Counted from the first letter of the stretch, positions 16,871 to 25,770 are shown. The stretch: 64,000 nucleotides of DNA from Mesorhizobium temperatum (GCF_002284575.1 NZ_NPKJ01000068.1:248001-312000); one strand, 5' to 3'. Notes: generated by a model not told the origin, from the sequence alone. Numbers and translations are program-made.

Positions 16871-17854
16871 TCACCAGCTTCCCGATGAGCCGCCGCCGCC
16901 GGACGAGCCACCGCCGCCGGAAAAGCCGCCGCCGCTTGAACCCGACGACCATCCCCCGCCAGAACTTCCCGACCAGCCGCCAGATGATCGCCGGCCCGGC
17001 TCGAAGGTCATGCCCAGCCAGCGATAGCGGCCGGGGCCGAGTTTCCGGCCGAAGATCGGCGGCAGGATGGAGGCGGCGATGCTGCCGAAGAAGATGATCG
17101 CCCAGATGCTTATGAAGATCGCAAAGAACAGATCGTCGGTGTTGAATGGCGGCTGCTGGTTGCGTTCGCCGCGCGCTTCCAGTTCTTCAGGATTGCCTTC
17201 CAGCACCATGACCATGTCGTCGACGGCCTTGGCTATGCCGCCGGAGAAGTCGCCGGCGCGGAAGGCTGGCACCATGTCGTTTTCGATGATCAGCCTGGTG
17301 TGCAGGTCGGTCAGCGTGCCTTCCAGTCCGTAGCCGACCTCGATGCGCATCTTGCGATCGTTGTTGGCGACCAGCAGAAGCACGCCATTGTCCTCGCCGG
17401 CCTGGCCGAGTTTCCAGGCGCGAAACAGACGATTGGCGTAGGGCTCGATCTCCTCGCCGTCGAGGCTATTGATTGTCGCGACGACGATCTGGTCCGAGCT
17501 CTTGGCTTCGAAATCGGCAAGCTTCCGGGTCAGCGCCGCCTCGGTCGCGGCGTCGATGATAGCGGCATTGTCGACGACCCGCCCGGTCAGGGCAGGCAAT
17601 TCGGCGGCAAAGGCGGTGAGGGGGAGAAAGAGAAGGCTTAGGACGATGAACAGGAATGCCAGGTTGGCGTTCCTTCGCGCCCCCCTCTGTCCTGCCGGAC
17701 ATCTCCCCCACTTGGGGGGAGATCGACTATCGCGGCCGTTTTCGCCAACTCCTGAAGCTGGTGAATGGTCGCCTTCGCAAGCACTGCCAATCTCCCCCCT
17801 CGTGGGGGAGATGTCCGGCAGGACAGAGGGGGGCGCGAAAAAGTGCAAGGTCAA
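16871..17854 (-). CDS. TPM domain protein, YgcG family (paralogue 1), start region replaced by a repeat
   Basis: Same architecture as its downstream neighbour: hydrophobic export signal (AFLFIVLSLLFLPLTAFAAELP), TPM domain, one transmembrane segment and a Gly/Ser-rich tail. The odd point is the start. No ATG, GTG or TTG lies in frame just before the signal sequence; the only candidates are TTG at 17854 and 17848. From 17854, the first 60 residues (for example PPSVLPDISPTRGEIG and PPKWGRCPAGQRGAR) are encoded by a palindromic repeat element and no Shine-Dalgarno site precedes them. The repeat probably removed the native start, so expression of this copy is doubtful. Domain identity is sure; the start is not. 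Confidence 0.75.
   Translation of the reverse strand: MTLHFFAPPSVLPDISPTRGEIGSACEGDHSPASGVGENGRDSRSPPKWGRCPAGQRGARRNANLAFLFIVLSLLFLPLTAFAAELPALTGRVVDNAAIIDAATEAALTRKLADFEAKSSDQIVVATINSLDGEEIEPYANRLFRAWKLGQAGEDNGVLLLVANNDRKMRIEVGYGLEGTLTDLHTRLIIENDMVPAFRAGDFSGGIAKAVDDMVMVLEGNPEELEARGERNQQPPFNTDDLFFAIFISIWAIIFFGSIAASILPPIFGRKLGPGRYRWLGMTFEPGRRSSGGWSGSSGGGWSSGSSGGGFSGGGGSSGGGGSSGSW
17677..17839. repeat. Palindromic intergenic repeat (RIME-like), copy 4, inside a reading frame
   Basis: Arms TCGCGCCCCCCTCTGTCCTG and CAGGACAGAGGGGGGCGCGA with inner ACATCTCCCCCACTTGGGGG and CCCCTCGTGGGGGAGATGT pairs. It lies between lemA and the first TPM gene and supplies the in-frame 5' extension of the latter. 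Its outer arms are the same as the compact palindrome at 31708-31752. Confidence 0.85.
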
Positions 17855-17878
17855 CAGGAGACCAGATCTAATGAGCGA

Positions 17879-18511
17879 TCACCCGCCCTGCTGCGTGCCG
17901 AAATCGACCTTCGGCGTCTGCATCTTGTCTTCCTCGATGGTGAAGTTGGCGAACGGCTGATTGTCGCGGAACCACAGGGTCGCCCAAATCACCGACGGGA
18001 AGGTCCTCAACGTCAGATTGTACTCCCGCACCGCCTGGATATAGTCGCGGCGGGCGACCGCGATGCGGTTTTCGGTGCCTTCGAGCTGCGCCTGCAGCGC
18101 CAGGAAATTCTGATTGGCCTTGAGATCGGGATAATTCTCCACCACCGCCAGCAACCGCGACAGCGCGCTGGTCAGGCCGGCTTGACTGTCCTGGAATCTC
18201 TTGACGGCTTCCGGATCGCTTAGCGTTTCCGGCGTCACCGTCACCTGCGTCGCCTTGGCGCGCGCCTCGACCACGGCATCGAGCGTATCCTTCTCGTGCG
18301 CGGCATAACCCTTGACCGTCTCGACCAGATTGGGAATGAGGTCGGCGCGGCGCTGGTACTGGTTCAGCACCTGGCTCCATGCGGCCTTGGCGTTTTCCTC
18401 CGCCGTCGGGATGGTGTTGTAGCCGCAGCCGGCCAGTAGCGGCAGCACGATCGCCATCATCAGCAAAGCAGGCAGATTGCGGAAGACGAAAGGGGAGGAA
18501 AGGGCAAGCAT
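17879..18511 (-). CDS. lemA: LemA family lipoprotein
   Basis: LemA-family membrane protein of 210 residues. The N-terminus has a hydrophobic segment with lipobox LLAGC at about residue 27, so it is probably lipidated and anchored. The body is long helices with the family signature LNQYQRRADLIPNLVETVKGYAAHE, then QVTVTPETLSDPEAVKRF and RDYIQAVREYNLTLRTFPSV near the end. LemA proteins are often encoded with TPM/YgcG proteins and with HtpX-type proteases; here three TPM genes follow. The start at 18511 has a GAGGGA site upstream; longer frames add unrelated residues. Confidence 0.93.
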   Translation of the reverse strand: MLALSSPFVFRNLPALLMMAIVLPLLAGCGYNTIPTAEENAKAAWSQVLNQYQRRADLIPNLVETVKGYAAHEKDTLDAVVEARAKATQVTVTPETLSDPEAVKRFQDSQAGLTSALSRLLAVVENYPDLKANQNFLALQAQLEGTENRIAVARRDYIQAVREYNLTLRTFPSVIWATLWFRDNQPFANFTIEEDKMQTPKVDFGTQQGG

Positions 18512-18675
18512 GGAAAGATCCCTCAATGAGACTAATCGGCGAAGCATTACCACAATCCGTGCGCGAGAACATGACCTCCGCTGGGAGCCCTTACTGGTCC
18601 TTTCATCATTCACCGCCAGGCCCTGTGATTGGCCGGGCGAACGGGTTAAAGTCGCCGTGAAAGCAGGGCATTGCC

Positions 18676-18924
18676 ATGGCGGAACGCCAGGACAGCGACG
18701 ACGAATCGCGCCGCATCATCGAGCGCGTGGCACGTGAAACCGACCCGGGCGGCACCTCGTTCATTGCGCGGACCGCGAAGGGCGCGCGCGATCACGTCAC
18801 TGCTGCAGACGCCGACCAGTCGGACCCGATCGAATATTGGGGCACGCGCATTGGCCGGGCGCTGGGGTTCGTTATCGCCATTGGCCTGTTGATCTGGCTC
18901 GTGGTTTTCGTCAGCCAAAGTTAG
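18676..18924 (+). CDS. Small membrane protein, unknown
   Basis: An 82-residue product with a charged N-terminal half (ERQDSDDESRRIIERVARET) and a single C-terminal transmembrane helix (LGFVIAIGLLIWLVVFVS, residues 63-80), so a tail-anchored topology is expected. It has an AGGG site eight bases before its ATG and ends seven bases before the pyridoxal kinase start, which implies co-transcription. No family was recognised; similar short proteins are common upstream of pdxY in rhizobia as far as I recall, but this is not proof of a role. Confidence 0.7.
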   Translation: MAERQDSDDESRRIIERVARETDPGGTSFIARTAKGARDHVTAADADQSDPIEYWGTRIGRALGFVIAIGLLIWLVVFVSQS

Positions 18925-18931
18925 GAACCTC

Positions 18932-19816
18932 GTGAGCACTGAAGAACACGACGCGCCGCGCGCGGTCATCGTCATTTCCAGCCATGTCGCGCGCGGCTCG
19001 GTCGGCAACCGCGCCGCGGTCTTTGCGCTGGAGACGCTAGGCTTTCCGGTGTGGGCGGTGCCGACCGTCATCCTGCCCTGGCATCCGGGCCATGGACGGG
19101 CGACGCGCATCGTGCCGCCGCTCGATCAATTCAAGGCGCTGATGGCCGATCTCGAGCGCGCGCCATGGCTGGGCGAGGTCGGCGCGGTGCTGTCCGGCTA
19201 CCTCGGCGAAGGCGGCCAGGCCGACGCCGTCGCCTCGCTGGTCGGCGCGGTCAAGGCGAAGACGCCGGACGCCGTCTATATCTGCGATCCGGTGATGGGC
19301 GATTCGGGCGGGCTCTTTGTGCCGGAGACCACCGCCATTGCCATGCGCGACCGGCTGATGCCGATCGCCGACATCGCCACGCCCAATCGCTACGAGCTGG
19401 AATGGATGGCGGAAGCGCCGCTGCCCGACCTGAAAGCGGTGATGGCGGCCGCCCTTCATGCCGGGCCGTCGACCATGCTGGTCACTTCCGCGCCGGCGAT
19501 GATGGCCGGCGGCACCGGCAATCTGCTGCTCAACGGCAACCAGGCGCTGCTCGCCGAACATCGCCTCATCGACAACCCGCCCAATGGCCTCGGCGACCTG
19601 ACGGCGGCCGTCTATCTGGCGCGCATCCTGTCCGGTCAGCCGGCGATCAAGGCACTGCAGTCGACCACGGCGGCGGTCTACGAGATCCTGGCGCGCACCG
19701 CCAAGCGCGGCGGCGACGAATTGCAGCTCGAAACCGACGCACAGAGCTTGTCGCACCCGATGGCGATGGTGCAGCTTCGCCATCTCCTGCATCCGGGGCG
19801 GGACAAAAGAGCGTGA
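18932..19816 (+). CDS. pdxY: Pyridoxal kinase
   Basis: Ribokinase-fold enzyme of 294 residues that phosphorylates pyridoxal (vitamin B6 salvage) in the cytoplasm. Conserved parts are ISSHVARGSVGNRAAVFALE (substrate loop), PWHPGHG, YICDPVMGD near residue 112, ATPNRYELEWM, and the anion-hole helix NGLGDLTAAVYLARIL near residue 215. The start is GTG at 18932, seven bases after the small membrane gene. Its TGA stop overlaps the GTG start of the DUF429 gene by three bases, indicating coupled translation. Confidence 0.92.
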   Translation: MSTEEHDAPRAVIVISSHVARGSVGNRAAVFALETLGFPVWAVPTVILPWHPGHGRATRIVPPLDQFKALMADLERAPWLGEVGAVLSGYLGEGGQADAVASLVGAVKAKTPDAVYICDPVMGDSGGLFVPETTAIAMRDRLMPIADIATPNRYELEWMAEAPLPDLKAVMAAALHAGPSTMLVTSAPAMMAGGTGNLLLNGNQALLAEHRLIDNPPNGLGDLTAAVYLARILSGQPAIKALQSTTAAVYEILARTAKRGGDELQLETDAQSLSHPMAMVQLRHLLHPGRDKRA

Positions 19817-20568
19817 CTGTTGTCGGCGTCGATGGCTGCAAGGCCGGCTGGATCGCCGTTCGCCGCGATCCGGGCGCAGCACCTTCGGTAGCCGTTTTTC
19901 CCAGCTTCGCAGCACTGCTCGACGCATTGCCCGCCGATGCGACAGTCGCTGTCGACATGCCGATCGGCCTGCCCGATCTTTCGCAAAACGGCGGACGCGG
20001 GCCTGAAGCGCTGGTGCGGCCGCTGCTTGGTAACAGGCAATCCAGTGTCTTCGCCATCCCCTCGCGTGCGGCGCTTTACGCGCATACAGATGGCTTCACC
20101 ACGATCGGGGCCTGGTATGCCGCACATCGCCAGGCAAGCGAAGTGGCCAAGGCGACCTCCGATCCGCCGCGCGGCGTCTCGATCCAGGCTTTTGGCATCT
20201 TTGCCAAGATCCGCGAGATCGATGCGGTGCTGATCGCGCGTCCCGAACTGCGCAGCCGCGTCTTCGAATCGCACCCGGAAGTCGCGTTCTGCCGGCTGAA
20301 CAACGATCAGGCAATGCACTTGCCGAAGAAGATCAAGGGCGCCGTCAACCCGGCCGGCATGACGGAACGCAAGGCGCTGCTTTGCCGGCACGGTTATAGC
20401 AGGGGCTTTCTCGACCGGACGCCGCCGCGAGGCGCTGCTGCCGACGACTTTCTTGACGCCGCAGTGATGATGCTGATCGCCGGCCGTATCGCCAGCGGCG
20501 AGGCAAGGCCGTTTCCGGATCCGCCGCTCGCCGACCGTTTTGGCATCCCTGTGGCAATCTGGGCATGA
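19813..20568 (+). CDS. DUF429 domain-containing protein
   Basis: A 251-residue DUF429 protein, a family with an RNase-H-like fold predicted to act as a nuclease; none of this is proven for this member. It starts MTVVGVDGCKAGWIAVRRD, with the conserved GVDGC...GW opening, then VAVDMPIGLPD around residue 50, FESHPEVAFCRLN near residue 155 and AADDFLDAAVMMLIA near the end, which together supply acidic residues expected for metal binding. The start is GTG at 19813, overlapping the pdxY stop; longer frames in the same phase read through pdxY and are shadows. Confidence 0.85.
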   Translation: MTVVGVDGCKAGWIAVRRDPGAAPSVAVFPSFAALLDALPADATVAVDMPIGLPDLSQNGGRGPEALVRPLLGNRQSSVFAIPSRAALYAHTDGFTTIGAWYAAHRQASEVAKATSDPPRGVSIQAFGIFAKIREIDAVLIARPELRSRVFESHPEVAFCRLNNDQAMHLPKKIKGAVNPAGMTERKALLCRHGYSRGFLDRTPPRGAAADDFLDAAVMMLIAGRIASGEARPFPDPPLADRFGIPVAIWA

Positions 20569-20610
20569 ATTTCTTCGTCCCATCTATCGGCGAGACAATC
20601 GCATTGGGCG

Positions 20611-20724
20611 AAGGCCCCCTCATCCGGCCCTTTCGGGGCACCGTCTCCCCAGCTGGGCTAGCGTGCGCACACATTTGCGTCTTGGGGAGAAGGTCGCCGT
20701 AGCGAGGCCGGATGAGGGGGCCTT
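20611..20724. repeat. Palindromic intergenic repeat (RIME-like), copy 5
   Basis: Arms AAGGCCCCCTCATCCGGCC and GGCCGGATGAGGGGGCCTT are perfect inverted copies; the core holds CGTCTCCCCAGCTGGGC and CTTGGGGAGAAGGTCGC. It follows the DUF429 gene and may act as its transcript end. Confidence 0.8.
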
Positions 20725-20843
20725 CCAGCATGGCAATTGCAGCCATCCGCGATTCGGCATTGCTCGCGACCGGCTTTTGCCGCTAGAGCCTTCCTGACTT
20801 AAAAGAGCTGCCGCCTAACCCGGAAAGGCTCCAGACGCCGCCA

Positions 20844-21488
20844 ATGCCTCATCTCCCTGACCATCTGCTCACCGGTTACCGCAATTTTATGAGTGGCCGC
20901 TATCTCGCCGAAAGCGGACGCTATCGCTCGCTCGCTCGCGAGGGCCAGGCCCCCGAAACGATGATCATTGCTTGCTGCGACTCGCGCGCGGCTCCCGAGG
21001 CGATCTTCGAGGCTGGCCCCGGCGAACTCTTCGTGCTGCGCAATGTCGGCAATCTGGTGCCGCCCTATGCGCCCGACGACCAGTTCCACTCGACCTCGGC
21101 GGCGCTCGAATTCGCCGTGCAGAGCCTCAAGGTGAAGAACATCGTGGTGATGGGCCATGGCCGCTGTGGCGGCATCCGCGCGGCACTCGACAGTACGGCA
21201 GCGCCCCTGTCGCCCGGCGACTTCATCGGCAAGTGGATGAGCCTGATTGCGCCGGCAGCCGAGACCGTGTCGTCCAGCACCTTCATGACGGCGACCGAGC
21301 GGCAGACCGCGCTCGAGCGCATTTCGATCCGCTATTCGATCGCCAATCTCAGGACCTTTCCCTGCGTCTCGATTCTGGAAGGCAAGGGACGGCTGTCGCT
21401 GCACGGCGCCTGGTTCGACATCTCGACCGGCGAACTCTGGGTGATGAACAAGGACACCGGTGACTTCGAGCGGCCGGAGATGACGTAG
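20844..21488 (+). CDS. Beta-carbonic anhydrase
   Basis: Zinc enzyme of 214 residues that interconverts CO2 and bicarbonate. The beta-class ligands are visible: CCDSRAAP (Cys and the Asp-Arg dyad, near residue 45), VMGHGRCGGI (His and second Cys, near residue 108). FVLRNVGNLVPPY and HSTSAALEFAVQSLKVKNIVV are the standard strands and helices around the site. A C-terminal LSLHGAWFDISTGELWVM matches the family. Located in the cytoplasm as no signal peptide is seen. It is followed nine bases later by a small exported SnoaL-like gene. Confidence 0.95.
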   Translation: MPHLPDHLLTGYRNFMSGRYLAESGRYRSLAREGQAPETMIIACCDSRAAPEAIFEAGPGELFVLRNVGNLVPPYAPDDQFHSTSAALEFAVQSLKVKNIVVMGHGRCGGIRAALDSTAAPLSPGDFIGKWMSLIAPAAETVSSSTFMTATERQTALERISIRYSIANLRTFPCVSILEGKGRLSLHGAWFDISTGELWVMNKDTGDFERPEMT

Positions 21489-21497
21489 GAGGGTTGC

Positions 21498-21908
21498 ATG
21501 GTATGCCGTTCGATCACCTTGGCCGCAGCGGCGCTGCTGTTTTCAGTCATGTCCGCCCGCGCCGATGACGGCGCGCTCATCGACCGCTGGTACGCGGCGC
21601 TGCTGGTCGCCGATCGCACGGAATTGTCGGATCTGCTTGCCGACGACGTCCGGATAAAACTCGACGATCTCGGCGTCGTCCAGACCAAGCAGGAATTCAT
21701 CGCCTCCATCGACGACTGGCAAGGCGCTGTCGCCGGGGCTGAAATCCGGCATCGGATCGAGAAGACCGAAGGCGGCGTCACCACCGTCATCGCCTGCTAT
21801 GATTTCCCCAACAACGACATGCTGATGCAGGAAACCTTCGCGATCGCCGATAACCGCATCACCGCCAGTTCGCAGGCGGCGATCGCGGAAAACTGCGACG
21901 GCTACTGA
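21498..21908 (+). CDS. Exported SnoaL-like (NTF2-fold) hypothetical protein
   Basis: A 136-residue protein with a signal peptide (ITLAAAALLFSVMSARADDG, cleavage near residue 22). The mature part reads like a small NTF2/SnoaL cone: an N-terminal helix (ALIDRWYAALLVADRTELSDLLADDV), a middle TKQEFIASIDDWQGAV, and closing strands around MLMQETFAIADNRI. Ligand and role are unknown. It follows the carbonic anhydrase gene by nine bases and probably shares its message. Its start has a GGAGG site upstream. Confidence 0.72.
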   Translation: MVCRSITLAAAALLFSVMSARADDGALIDRWYAALLVADRTELSDLLADDVRIKLDDLGVVQTKQEFIASIDDWQGAVAGAEIRHRIEKTEGGVTTVIACYDFPNNDMLMQETFAIADNRITASSQAAIAENCDGY

Positions 21909-21998
21909 CCGGCCGCGATATTGCGTGCGGCAAGCCAGCGCCTTACATCGGTGATGGTCCCGCCTTGCCTCATCCCGCCACTCAGCGAAAGTTTGCCC

Positions 21999-24047
21999 AT
22001 GCCGTCCGCCGTCGACCTCGCCGCCCATCCTCTGACCGCCTGGCAAGGGCCGCTCGGCCTGCCCGATTTCACCCGCATCGGCGACGGCGATTTTTTCGGG
22101 GTTTTCGGTGCGGCATTAACGGCGCATGAGGCCGAAATCGAGGCGATAGCAGGCAATACCGAGACGCCGACCATCGAGAATACGCTTGCAGCACTCGAGC
22201 TCGGCGGCGAGGCGCTCGACCATGTCTCGTCGATCTTCTGGTGCCGGGCCGGCGCCCACACCAACGAGGCGATCCAGGCGCTGGAGCGCGACATCTCGCC
22301 AAAGATGTCGCGGCATTTCTCGGCGATCTCGATGAACGAGAGGCTGTTTGCCCGCATCGACGATCTCTACCAGCGCCGCGAGGCCCTGAAGCTCGATGCC
22401 GAAACGCTGCGGGTGCTGGAAAAGACCTGGAAAAATTTCGTCCGCTCCGGCGCCAAGCTCAACGCCGAGGGCAAAAAGCGGCTGGCGGCGATCAATGAGG
22501 AACTGTCGTCGCTCGGCACCACTTTCGGCCAGAACCTGCTCGCCGACGAGCGCGACTGGGCGCTGTTCCTCGACGAGGCCGACCTTGCCGGCCTGCCGGA
22601 ATTCCTGAAAAGCGCGATGGCCGAGGCCGCCGAGATGCGCGGCCAGAAGGGCCGCTATGTCGTCACCCTGTCGCGCTCGATCTACGAGCCATTCTCGACC
22701 TTCTCTGAGCGCCGTGACCTGCGCGAGATTGCCTTCCGCGCCTTCACCATGCGCGGCCAGAACGGCGGCGCCACCGACAACACCGCCGTGGTGCGCGATA
22801 TGCTGCGTCTCCGCGCCGAAAAGGCGAAGCTGCTCGGCTACGCTTCCTACGCCGCCCTGAAGCTCGACGACACCATGGCAAAGACGCCGGAGGCGGTGCA
22901 TACGCTGCTCGACCCGGTCTGGGAAAAGGCGCTGGAAAAGGCCGCAAGCGACCAGATCGAATTGCAGCGGCTGGCGGCCGAGGCCGGCAGCAATGAAGAA
23001 TTCGCCGCCTGGGACTGGCGCTTCTATCAGGAGAAGCTGCGCGCCGAGAAGTTTGCCTTCGACGAGGCCGAGCTGAAGCCCTATCTGCAGCTCGACCGCA
23101 TCATCGACGCCTGTTTCGACGTGGCGACAAAATTGTTCCGCACCACCTTCGAGGAAAAGAGAGGCATTGCCACCTGGCATCCGGACGCACGTGTTTTCGT
23201 CGTCAGGAATGCCGACGGCAGCGAGCGCGGTCTGTTCTTGGCCGACTATTTCGCGCGGCCCTCAAAGCGCTCCGGCGCCTGGATGAGCGCGCTGAAGTCC
23301 GGCTACAAGCTTGGCCATGGCTCCAAGCCGGTCATCTACAACATCATGAATTTCGCCAAGCCGCCGGAAGGCGAAGCAGCACTTTTGTCGGTTGATGAGG
23401 CAAAGACCCTGTTCCACGAATTCGGTCATGCGCTGCATGGCATGCTGACCGACGTCACCTGGCCATCGGTCGCGGGCACCTCGGTCAGCCGCGATTTCGT
23501 CGAACTGCCCTCGCAACTCTACGAGCACTGGCTGACGGTGCCGGCGGTGCTGGAAAAGCATGCGCTGCATGTGACGACCGGCAAACCGATGCCGAAGGCG
23601 CTGGTCGACAAGATGCTCGCGGCGCGCACCTTCGGCGCCGGCTTCGCCACGGTCGAGTTCACCGCCTCAGCACTGGTCGACATGGCCTACCACGCGCGGC
23701 CGGATGCGCCGGAGGAGCCGCTTCGTTTCGAATCCGAAACGCTCGAAAAGCTCAACATGCCCGACACCATCGCCATGCGCCATCGCACACCGCATTTCGG
23801 CCACATATTTTCCGGCGACGGCTATTCGGCAGGCTACTATTCCTACATGTGGTCGGAGGTGCTCGACGCCGACGCCTTCGCCGCCTTCGAGGAGACGGGC
23901 GACCCGTTCAATCCGGCGCTGGCCGAGCGGCTCAGGAAAAACATCTATGCCGCCGGCGGTTCCAAGGACCCGGAAGAACTCTACACCGCCTTCCGCGGCA
24001 AGATGCCGTCGCCCGAAGCGATGATGGTCAAGCGCGGGCTGGTCTGA
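21999..24047 (+). CDS. M3 family metallopeptidase (oligopeptidase A / Dcp type)
   Basis: Cytosolic zinc peptidase of 682 residues, the usual length of M3 oligopeptidases, which degrade short peptides. The zinc motif HEFGHALHGML (HExxH) lies near residue 473, followed by the downstream Glu region FVELPSQLYEHWL. Upstream parts WHPDARVFVVRNADG, LFLADYFARPSKRSGAWM and a late HIFSGDGYSAGYYSYMWSEVLDADAF match the family. The start at 21999 fits known N-termini (PLTAWQGPLGLPDF follows shortly); the frame from 21921 adds 26 unrelated residues. No signal peptide is seen. Confidence 0.95.
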   Translation: MPSAVDLAAHPLTAWQGPLGLPDFTRIGDGDFFGVFGAALTAHEAEIEAIAGNTETPTIENTLAALELGGEALDHVSSIFWCRAGAHTNEAIQALERDISPKMSRHFSAISMNERLFARIDDLYQRREALKLDAETLRVLEKTWKNFVRSGAKLNAEGKKRLAAINEELSSLGTTFGQNLLADERDWALFLDEADLAGLPEFLKSAMAEAAEMRGQKGRYVVTLSRSIYEPFSTFSERRDLREIAFRAFTMRGQNGGATDNTAVVRDMLRLRAEKAKLLGYASYAALKLDDTMAKTPEAVHTLLDPVWEKALEKAASDQIELQRLAAEAGSNEEFAAWDWRFYQEKLRAEKFAFDEAELKPYLQLDRIIDACFDVATKLFRTTFEEKRGIATWHPDARVFVVRNADGSERGLFLADYFARPSKRSGAWMSALKSGYKLGHGSKPVIYNIMNFAKPPEGEAALLSVDEAKTLFHEFGHALHGMLTDVTWPSVAGTSVSRDFVELPSQLYEHWLTVPAVLEKHALHVTTGKPMPKALVDKMLAARTFGAGFATVEFTASALVDMAYHARPDAPEEPLRFESETLEKLNMPDTIAMRHRTPHFGHIFSGDGYSAGYYSYMWSEVLDADAFAAFEETGDPFNPALAERLRKNIYAAGGSKDPEELYTAFRGKMPSPEAMMVKRGLV

Positions 24048-24060
24048 ACAGCGAAGCTGC

Positions 24061-24345
24061 CAATCTCCCCCCTTGGGGCAGGGCAATCGCATTTGGATTC
24101 TTGCGAAGGTGGACCCCCACCCTAACCCTCCCCACAAGGGGGAGGGAAAGCTGCCGCGCGCCTTTACTTTCCCCTTGGCGCCGAAAGGCAGGCAATTTGC
24201 CGAGGTCAGCGCCACCGGAAGTCTCCCTCCCCCTTGTGGGGAGGGGTTAGGGGTGGGGGTACATCGTAGAGCGAAAGCCTCGGCTTTCCACCTGCGATAG
24301 CCCTGCCCTTGTGGGGGAGATGCCAAGTCTTGGCAAAGAGGGCAG
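24061..24345. repeat. Nested palindromic intergenic repeats, copy 6
   Basis: Inner pair: CCCCCACCCTAACCCTCCCC at 24114-24133 against GGGGAGGGGTTAGGGGTGGG near 24239-24258, each with a CACAAGGGGGAGGG / CCTCCCCCTTGTG arm. Outer pair: CAATCTCCCCCCTTGGGGCA and the GCCCTTGTGGGGGAGATGCC end. It separates the M3 peptidase gene from the convergent DUF167 gene and fills the 326-base gap. Confidence 0.75.
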
Positions 24346-24374
24346 GACAGAGGGGGGCGAAGGAATGGGACGGT

Positions 24375-24689
24375 TCAATCGCCACCCAGCGCCTCGATGG
24401 CTTTCGCCAGCGCAGCCGGATCGCCGAGGATGCGCAGCGTTTTCAGCCGGGCCGTGCCGCCGGCGACGACCGAGACGGCCGATCGCGGCACTCCCAGCGC
24501 CTTGGCGACCAGCCGTTCGAGCGCTTGATTGGCGGCGCCGTTTTCCGGCACGGCGCGGACGCGCGCCTTCAGATGGCTTCGCCCGTCTGCCGAGGTCTCA
24601 ATGCCTTCGAGCCTGTCCATCGCCGCTTTCGGCGTCAGCCGGACGAACAGGTCGACGCCGTCGTTACGCATGCGAAACGACGCGCTCAT
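24375..24689 (-). CDS. DUF167 family protein (YggU-like)
   Basis: Small cytoplasmic protein of 104 residues of the DUF167/YggU family, which has an alpha/beta fold and no known reaction. It shows LFVRLTPKAAMDRLEG near the N-terminus and the signature VPENGAANQALERLVAKALGVP near residue 55, with TARLKTLRI following. The ATG at 24689 is preferred; a TTG at 24704 would overlap the yggT stop. The yggT-DUF167 order is common across bacteria and the two genes are 12 bases apart, so they are one operon. Confidence 0.9.
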   Translation of the reverse strand: MSASFRMRNDGVDLFVRLTPKAAMDRLEGIETSADGRSHLKARVRAVPENGAANQALERLVAKALGVPRSAVSVVAGGTARLKTLRILGDPAALAKAIEALGGD

Positions 24690-24700
24690 GGAATGCCGGA

Positions 24701-24991
24701 TCAAACGACCAGCGGCGCCACCGTGGTGAGCAGGAACTGCCGCAGGAAGAACAGGATCAGAAGCAGGATGATCGGTGAAATGTCGATTCCGCCGAGGTCG
24801 GGCAAGAAGCGGCGGATAGGCCGCAGCGCCGGCTCGGTCAGCCGGAAGAGCATGTTGCTGACGCTATCGACGAACTGGTTGCGCGAGTTGACGACGTTGA
24901 AGGCGTAGAGCCATGAGAAAATCGCCGAAGCGATGATGATCCACCAATAAATGTCAAGCGCCAGGACAATGGTCTGAATGAGGGCTATCAT
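24701..24991 (-). CDS. YggT family membrane protein
   Basis: Integral membrane protein of 96 residues with two hydrophobic regions, IVLALDIYWWIIIASAIFSW near the start and ISPIILLLILFFLRQFLL near the end, separated by the family loop LTEPALRPIRRFLPDLGGID. YggT proteins are associated with osmotic or ion homeostasis and with cell-division neighbourhoods, but the activity is unproven. It is transcribed together with the DUF167 gene downstream. Divergent from the tRNA gene at 25156. Confidence 0.92.
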   Translation of the reverse strand: MIALIQTIVLALDIYWWIIIASAIFSWLYAFNVVNSRNQFVDSVSNMLFRLTEPALRPIRRFLPDLGGIDISPIILLLILFFLRQFLLTTVAPLVV

Positions 24992-25155
24992 GCCGGTCTC
25001 CGATTGGTTGCCGACATGTAGCCATTGCGGGCGAAGGCGGCAAGAGCAGCCATGTGCCGCACGCCAGGAGGATGACATTCTGCGCCGCTTTTTGGGCAAA
25101 ACGCAGTCTTGACAGGAAACCGCCGCGCCCGATAAATGCGCCCATTCCGCTGGAC

Positions 25156-25231
<76 letters not shown>

Positions 25232-25321
25232 GCGGAAATTTACCCCTAATAAAATCAATAAGATAGCTGTACCGGCGCACCCCGAACACGCTCTTGCGGA
25301 AGGCCGCTTTGAGCTTGGGGC

Positions 25322-25471
25322 TTAAACCTGGCCATCAAGCCATTCTCGCAGATCGCGGTCCTCGTGACCTTCAGCGATAGGTGGGGATGGTCTCGTCCTA
25401 ACGTACCAGATCACGACAAATCCACCGGCCGCCCACGCGCCAGCAAACACGTCTACGATGATGTCCGTCAC
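25322..25471 (-). CDS. Possible small membrane protein (49 aa)
   Basis: A short reverse frame starting GTG at 25471: MTDIIVDVFAGAWAAGGFVV then IWYVRTRPSPP and a charged tail ending EWLDGQV. It has one plausible transmembrane helix (residues 5-23), a positive loop and an acidic C-terminus, as seen in real small membrane proteins, and a GGGG-containing sequence upstream. No family is recognised. It is the only coding-like frame in the 540 bases between the tRNA and the SDR gene; the rest, including about 25500-25770, holds open frames with no motif. Confidence 0.35.
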   Translation of the reverse strand: MTDIIVDVFAGAWAAGGFVVIWYVRTRPSPPIAEGHEDRDLREWLDGQV

Positions 25472-25770
25472 TTCAAACCCCTAAGCCCAACCCACATTTC
25501 GCTCGACCGAAATCGCTCCACAGGAGCAAAATCAGGTCGTTGCCGGAGTGGGCTGGCGCCCCGCCTGGGGGAGTCATGCTGTTGTCAGATGCCCAAATCA
25601 GCCGCATCTTTGCAGCGGCCCAACGCAATCTGCATTTTCTCAACGGCGTGGTCGGCGCCTCGCAGGCCTCGCTCGGCCGCATCGACAATGGCCTCGACAT
25701 CGCTTCGAGCGCATGGTTGATCTGCTGGCTTCCATATCTGAAAAAACGAAGCGTTGTGCCGGGAGGAGGA

